Below are positions 6,401-8,789 of a DNA stretch of 8,789 nt, one piece after another. Every line of letters starts with the position of its first letter. Position 1 is the first letter of the stretch. The notes under the pieces were generated by a model that saw only the letters and a program-made list of their open reading frames with translations, searched no databases and had not been told where the DNA came from. Made by a program: the position numbers and the translations under genes. This stretch comes from Pseudomonadota bacterium (GTDB lineage Bacteria; Pseudomonadota; Gammaproteobacteria; Xanthomonadales; Xanthomonadaceae): contig JANXZP010000116.1 of assembly GCA_025355485.1 (NCBI GenBank), forward strand, positions 1-8,789, written 5' to 3'.

Positions 6401-7758
6401 TCACTGACGATGGCAACGTCTTGCTGATCACCGAGGCCACGGATGCCCGTCTGGGTGAAGACACCCTGTTGACCTGGGATCCGGCCAAGGATCGCGTGGT
6501 CAGCAAGCAACAGCTCGGTCAGGACAGGGCGTTTGGCGTGATCGCAACCGTTGCGGGTGCGTTTGTTACCGGCAACAATCGGGATAGTCTGGTACCGGCA
6601 AACGCAGCACGCGCACGCCCGATCGAACGGCTGGCACGCAGCGAACCGCTCGCAGTCTCGGCGTTGAGCCCGGATCGCCACATACTTGCGCATGCGTTCC
6701 GTCGCGAGGTGCAGCTTTACGATATCGACACCGCAGCCGCGATCGGCCCGCCGTTGCAGGGCGACAGCGATGCGATCGATGTCATCACGCAGGTCGCGTT
6801 CTCGCCCGACGGCGGCAAACTGCTGGCGCGCACTGACCAGGGCCACTGGCTGGTGTGGCCGATCGCAGCCGAGCAACGCGCGGTGAAGGAGCTGGCCAGG
6901 CAGTTGATGCGCTTGCGCGTCGACAACGAAAACCAGCAGACCGTGTTGATGCCCAGTGCCAGCGAACGCATCGCATTGCGAGCGCGTGATCCCGGGCCGT
7001 GGAGCGCGCCGGAAACCCGGCCCCTACCCCAACGTGTTGCATCCAGCGAGGAAGGTTTGCCGATACCTGCGCGCGGGAGCGATACCTCGCCGTTGCTGCT
7101 GGATCTGAGTCAGTTTTACGATTTCGCCCCCGACAGCGTACGCAATGTGTACTACAACATCGCTCCGGCGATGCGTCCGATGCCGGGGGGTGTGCAACGC
7201 ATTGCCGGGGCGGATTACGACTTGCGGGGCATGGTGCAACTTGGCGCAGTCATCAAAGGCGCGGCCCTGCGATCGATCCACTGCCTGGCGGTACCCTCTG
7301 GTCCGGTGGCCGCCTTGCGTCCCTTGGTCATGGTGAGCCTGGGATCGCCGGCACCAACCGGGCAGATTGTTGCCCACATGACCCTGCACTACGGGGACGG
7401 CAGCAGTGCGACCCTGCCGATCCGTGCCGGCCAGGAAGTGCCGGGCTACGCAGGCAATGACCTGGGCGTGCCGATGGTGTTCGACAACGACATCGTCCTG
7501 TTCGAGATGGGGCTGGATGTTCAAGCCGACGCACTGAGCGCCCCGCGCCTGCTCAATCCGCAGCCACTGCGCCCGATCCGTTGCCTAGACCTGGATACGG
7601 ACAACGCTGCCGTATTGTTGCTGGGAATCACCGCCGAACCGGCAAGCCCGGCTGCTGTCATTCCCGCCGGCGTTTCTCGTACTACCATGGGACACGACGC
7701 GGCATCGACATCCTCCGCTGCAACAACTGCACCAGTACCTGCAAGGAGATCACCATGA
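3403..7758 (+). CDS. Transmembrane Ser/Thr protein kinase with WD40-like propeller and C-terminal beta-sandwich-like domain
   Basis: 1451 residues. After a variable N-terminus (1-60) comes a Pkn-type kinase domain (about 62-328): glycine loop IGQGGMGVVY (70-79), ATP-anchoring Lys93, alpha-C Glu112, catalytic loop HLDLKPGNIL (185-194; Asp187, Asn192), DFG 205-207, the activation segment SGTPSYMAPEQ (224-234) and ATDIYGLG (245-252). The usual HRD Arg is Leu186, making it a non-RD kinase. One transmembrane helix (about 352-370) follows, then a helical linker (371-440) and a beta-propeller region (about 445-1160). Its WD40-like blades carry SPDG, SADG or SSDG turns and W/Y/F-D/R/H strand ends, for example near 460-480, 552-580, 648-677, 691-719, 951-980, 1085-1111 and 1128-1155. 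Residues 1231-1412 look like a separate beta-rich domain (DYDLRGMVQLG, MTLHYGDGSSATLPI). The Ala/Ser/Thr-rich tail is 1413-1451. The kinase should be cytoplasmic and the rest periplasmic. GTG 3403 is the only sensible start, since the first in-frame ATG is inside the glycine loop. Confidence 0.93.
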   Translation: MTRTEVFPTGLETGATAELARLAFASDRVGTSAATIGPRHLAFLPPEALDLDLTDPAQRDFGVYELLEKIGQGGMGVVYRARQKTLEREVALKLLAAGPWASTNFISRFRQEAQSAARMEHPNIVTVFETGSHEDLHYFSMRLVRGLSLATRLREQGPYSPVAAARLMRTVAEAVDYAHRLGILHLDLKPGNILIDEHGEPLVADFGLARRLDQVLAEQSSEVSGTPSYMAPEQAQAHSQRIGVATDIYGLGAIFYELLTGVPPFLAATPQETLERVVSDAVQSPCERRAGIPADLEAICLKCLAKDPDARYPQSRQLAEDLGRFLEGRAVSVRPLNAFQRMRRWAQREPRLATAVAASVLALIVGLAATSQQWRRAEGNAEASRNLLWQSRREAALRLEQDGKGYEALPQLLSNITEQQRAGKTDAVALEQRRVGMLLGQGATLIDRTVVADANPMGVEISPDGSLLALSFNDQNVRWYDTATLTERGRVSLLNRVSSEGQPRAITLLRFVDNHRLRATFDWYNNIVSPSDDETWLIDLDHAKLIMPPAAFADLAEATYSADGRTALLRNHKQKMQLWEVPQVASAPWRPLSALVVEPVAAFQPWLVDSKRHFAACLTIAMRDLIFYNLPDLSTPHPIDLPANAGISSWMLSSDGRVLALGDFEGRVFLIDTATHSVRTLPTTRGREITWITFSEDDAWVATASFDGAVRAFDVASGDSLVFGQMDHDFAVQRVGLSHDKRLLIAASDGKTVLWHLPLRGPRAVPAQRVGFGPAPHGLSGRYPIGWSLQAGLLASTGMDGQMRLWRLPAAPLLPAMSARQIPDRTFFDGRRLVDVEWDRLRIVGANGAALSPWIQLPQPPGFAELLDNGGLLVTTTGPQLRIFDAATLRPRFPPIALDASPERFLATADGSRVLLSFGGSSADGFQEHLQLYNARTGMRLPGEAVLRGPVRHFAFSADGTRILAVGPSEASTVVLSSTGLHRIGEFPHDAFEPVKWADFTDDGNVLLITEATDARLGEDTLLTWDPAKDRVVSKQQLGQDRAFGVIATVAGAFVTGNNRDSLVPANAARARPIERLARSEPLAVSALSPDRHILAHAFRREVQLYDIDTAAAIGPPLQGDSDAIDVITQVAFSPDGGKLLARTDQGHWLVWPIAAEQRAVKELARQLMRLRVDNENQQTVLMPSASERIALRARDPGPWSAPETRPLPQRVASSEEGLPIPARGSDTSPLLLDLSQFYDFAPDSVRNVYYNIAPAMRPMPGGVQRIAGADYDLRGMVQLGAVIKGAALRSIHCLAVPSGPVAALRPLVMVSLGSPAPTGQIVAHMTLHYGDGSSATLPIRAGQEVPGYAGNDLGVPMVFDNDIVLFEMGLDVQADALSAPRLLNPQPLRPIRCLDLDTDNAAVLLLGITAEPASPAAVIPAGVSRTTMGHDAASTSSAATTAPVPARRSP
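7743..7750 (+). promoter_or_regulatory. Strong ribosome-binding site inside the end of the kinase gene
   Basis: AAGGAGAT is close to the ideal anti-16S match and lies 4 nt before the ATG at 7755. It fixes that start, even though the frame is open back to 7581, and predicts high expression of the exported protein relative to the kinase. Confidence 0.75.
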
Positions 7759-8264
7759 ACAATCGCATGCTCGGTAATGCCACTCTGGCGATTGCACTGG
7801 CGTTCGCATCGACTCAGGCGCTGGCCTGCGGAGAAGCTGCGTTCAACGCCGGCAAGGGGCTTCCCTACCAGGGCTATCTTGCACCGCGGCCGGCCACGGT
7901 GCTGGTCTATGCCAGCCCCGACCCGACCGCCAGCGACGCCGATCGCGCGGCCCTGTATGCCGGCCTGACCAAGGCCGGGCACAAGCTCACCGTGGTGAAG
8001 GATCCAGCCGCGCTCGCAAGCGCGTTGCGCGAACGCCATTACGACGTCGTGATCACCGCGTTCGACGCAATGGACACCGTGCAGGCTGCGACTGCCGATG
8101 TCGGTGGTGCCGCCGGCAAGACGGCATTGTTGCCGGTCGTCGCACGCAGCGATCGCGACTCGCCGCAACTGCGCGGCCACTTCGACCTGTTCGTTGTCGA
8201 TGGCGCCAGCCTGGGCCAGTACCTGAAGATGATCAGCAAAGCGTTGCCTGCCAACGCGCTGTGA
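7755..8264 (+). CDS. Exported receiver-like (pseudo-receiver) protein of unknown function
   Basis: The 169-residue protein has a signal peptide (MNNRMLGNATLAIALAFAS) ending in ALA before Cys25. The -3 residue is Ala, so type I cleavage is favoured over a lipobox, though a lipoprotein is not excluded. The mature part alternates strands and helices like a CheY-type receiver: ATVLVYAS (47-54), a helix ending in LTKAGHKLTVVKD (71-83), ALRERHYDVVITAFDAMD (90-107), KTALLPVVARSD (122-133), FDLFVVDGAS (143-152) and a terminal helix YLKMISKAL. The acidic beta-1 pair, the phospho-acceptor Asp (Ala102 by eye alignment) and the beta-5 Lys are absent, so phosphorylation is not expected. A Rossmann-like or ABC-substrate-binding-like half-domain is an alternative. 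Its ATG overlaps the kinase stop (ATGA), so it is translationally coupled to the kinase and may bind the kinase's periplasmic part. Function unknown. Confidence 0.8.
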   Translation: MNNRMLGNATLAIALAFASTQALACGEAAFNAGKGLPYQGYLAPRPATVLVYASPDPTASDADRAALYAGLTKAGHKLTVVKDPAALASALRERHYDVVITAFDAMDTVQAATADVGGAAGKTALLPVVARSDRDSPQLRGHFDLFVVDGASLGQYLKMISKALPANAL

Positions 8265-8302
8265 TTCAGGTGAGTCCGATCCAGCGAGCCCACTGCATCA
8301 GG

Positions 8303-8789
8303 ATGCACCGGCGCTCGCTGCATCGGGCATTGGCGACGATTAGCTGCGGTCTGTTGTTCGGCTCGTTTGCGGGGGCGCCAACGGCCTGCGCCCAAGCCTG
8401 GGTGCCCGGCAAGGGCCAGGGCTCGCTGTCGATGATCTACCAGCAAAAACAAAGCACCCAACTCACCGATGGAGGCGGCAACTCCGCAGACTTCGGCAAG
8501 GTCATCGATCGCACGATGAATCTGGACCTTGATTACGGACTGACGGATCGTTTGGCGATCAGCGTCGGTCTTCCATTCGGGAGCAACCGTTACACCGGCA
8601 ATGATCCGCACGATCCCCGCAGCCTTCCATTCGCCAACGATCAGCGCGTTCTCGACGACGGTCGCTCGCATGGCGGCTGGAGCGACTTCAGCGTCGGCTT
8701 GCGCTACCAGTGGCTCCGCAAACCGTTCCTGATTACCCCGTACATCGCCTATTCGTGGCCCAGCCACGATTACACCTTCTTCGCCCACT
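8303..8789 (+). CDS. Exported beta-barrel-like outer-membrane protein, N-terminal part
   Basis: Frame 2 is open to the right edge and gives 162 residues of an incomplete protein. It begins with a basic N-terminus (MHRRSLHR) and a hydrophobic core (SCGLLFGSFAGA), with an AQA cleavage motif at 30-32. The mature sequence begins WVPGKGQGSLSMIYQQ and continues with alternating polar and aromatic strands and tight turns: MNLDLDYGLTDRLAISVGLPF, then SDFSVGLRYQWL and FLITPYIAYSWP. This pattern is typical of outer-membrane beta-barrels in which short strands follow GLTDR/GLRYQ-type turns; I cannot name the exact family. The ATG at 8303 gives the best signal peptide, but no Shine-Dalgarno precedes it. 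GTG codons at 8261 (overlapping the previous stop, GTGA) and 8270 would give longer leaders. The gap after the exported protein is 38 bp or less, so it probably shares the operon. The long minus-strand open frame here is a shadow. Confidence 0.75.
   Translation, partial: MHRRSLHRALATISCGLLFGSFAGAPTACAQAWVPGKGQGSLSMIYQQKQSTQLTDGGGNSADFGKVIDRTMNLDLDYGLTDRLAISVGLPFGSNRYTGNDPHDPRSLPFANDQRVLDDGRSHGGWSDFSVGLRYQWLRKPFLITPYIAYSWPSHDYTFFAH

Noticed and set aside
7755..7830. Lipoprotein signal for the exported protein (ALAC)
   Set aside because: The residue at -3 from the Cys is Ala and not Leu/Val/Ile, whereas ALA fits type I cleavage well, so a lipoprotein is not claimed.
8039..8788. Minus-strand open frame reaching the right edge
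   Set aside because: The plus-strand frame from 8303 has a signal peptide and beta-barrel-like strands. The minus frame also overlaps the end of the exported protein and shows no domain.
1..8789. Mobile element, integration site or defence island
   Set aside because: No transposase, integrase, tRNA, flanking direct repeats or compositional break was seen; codon use looks uniform across the window.

Overview
The window looks like GC-rich gammaproteobacterial chromosome, most plausibly from the Xanthomonadales/Lysobacterales (Rhodanobacteraceae-like). This is an inference from codon use, from the short-form 6-phosphogluconate dehydrogenase next to 6-phosphogluconolactonase, and from the secreted proteins; no marker gene settles the taxon. 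The window is packed with genes. No gene-free stretch exceeds about 150 bp, and I saw no tRNA, rRNA, CRISPR array, IS element or integration signature.

Layout. (1) Positions 1-867 hold the end of a pentose-phosphate cluster: the last 48 codons of a 6-phosphogluconate dehydrogenase, then pgl. (2) Positions 904-1353, minus strand, encode a small secreted protein made of two imperfect copies of a two-cysteine module. (3) The 145-bp divergent intergenic region 1354-1498 carries a perfect 21-bp dyad at 1417-1437. (4) Positions 1499-1843, plus strand, encode a 114-residue two-helix membrane protein laid out like a potassium-channel pore but without a canonical selectivity filter. (5) From 1900 to the right edge runs what appears to be one signalling operon. 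It contains an ECF-like sigma factor (GTG start), a divergent and apparently degenerate paralogue of it, and a 1451-residue transmembrane Ser/Thr kinase with a WD40-like beta-propeller region and a C-terminal beta-sandwich-like domain. A 169-residue exported protein resembling a receiver domain without its phospho-acceptor follows, then the start of an exported beta-barrel-like protein cut by the window edge.

How the genes may work together. ECF sigma factors encoded beside transmembrane Ser/Thr kinases are an established signalling architecture in which the kinase takes the place of an anti-sigma factor. Here the sigma-2 stop codon overlaps the kinase start and the kinase stop overlaps the start of the exported pseudo-receiver, so the three are probably translationally coupled. 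I infer an envelope-sensing circuit: the extracytoplasmic propeller and sandwich sense a ligand or partner, perhaps the co-encoded exported protein, the cytoplasmic kinase domain acts on sigma-1, and the degenerate sigma-2 modulates that step. The unusual points are the tandem sigma pair with one degraded member, the non-RD (HLD) catalytic loop of the kinase, and the exported pseudo-receiver. All functional links are inference.
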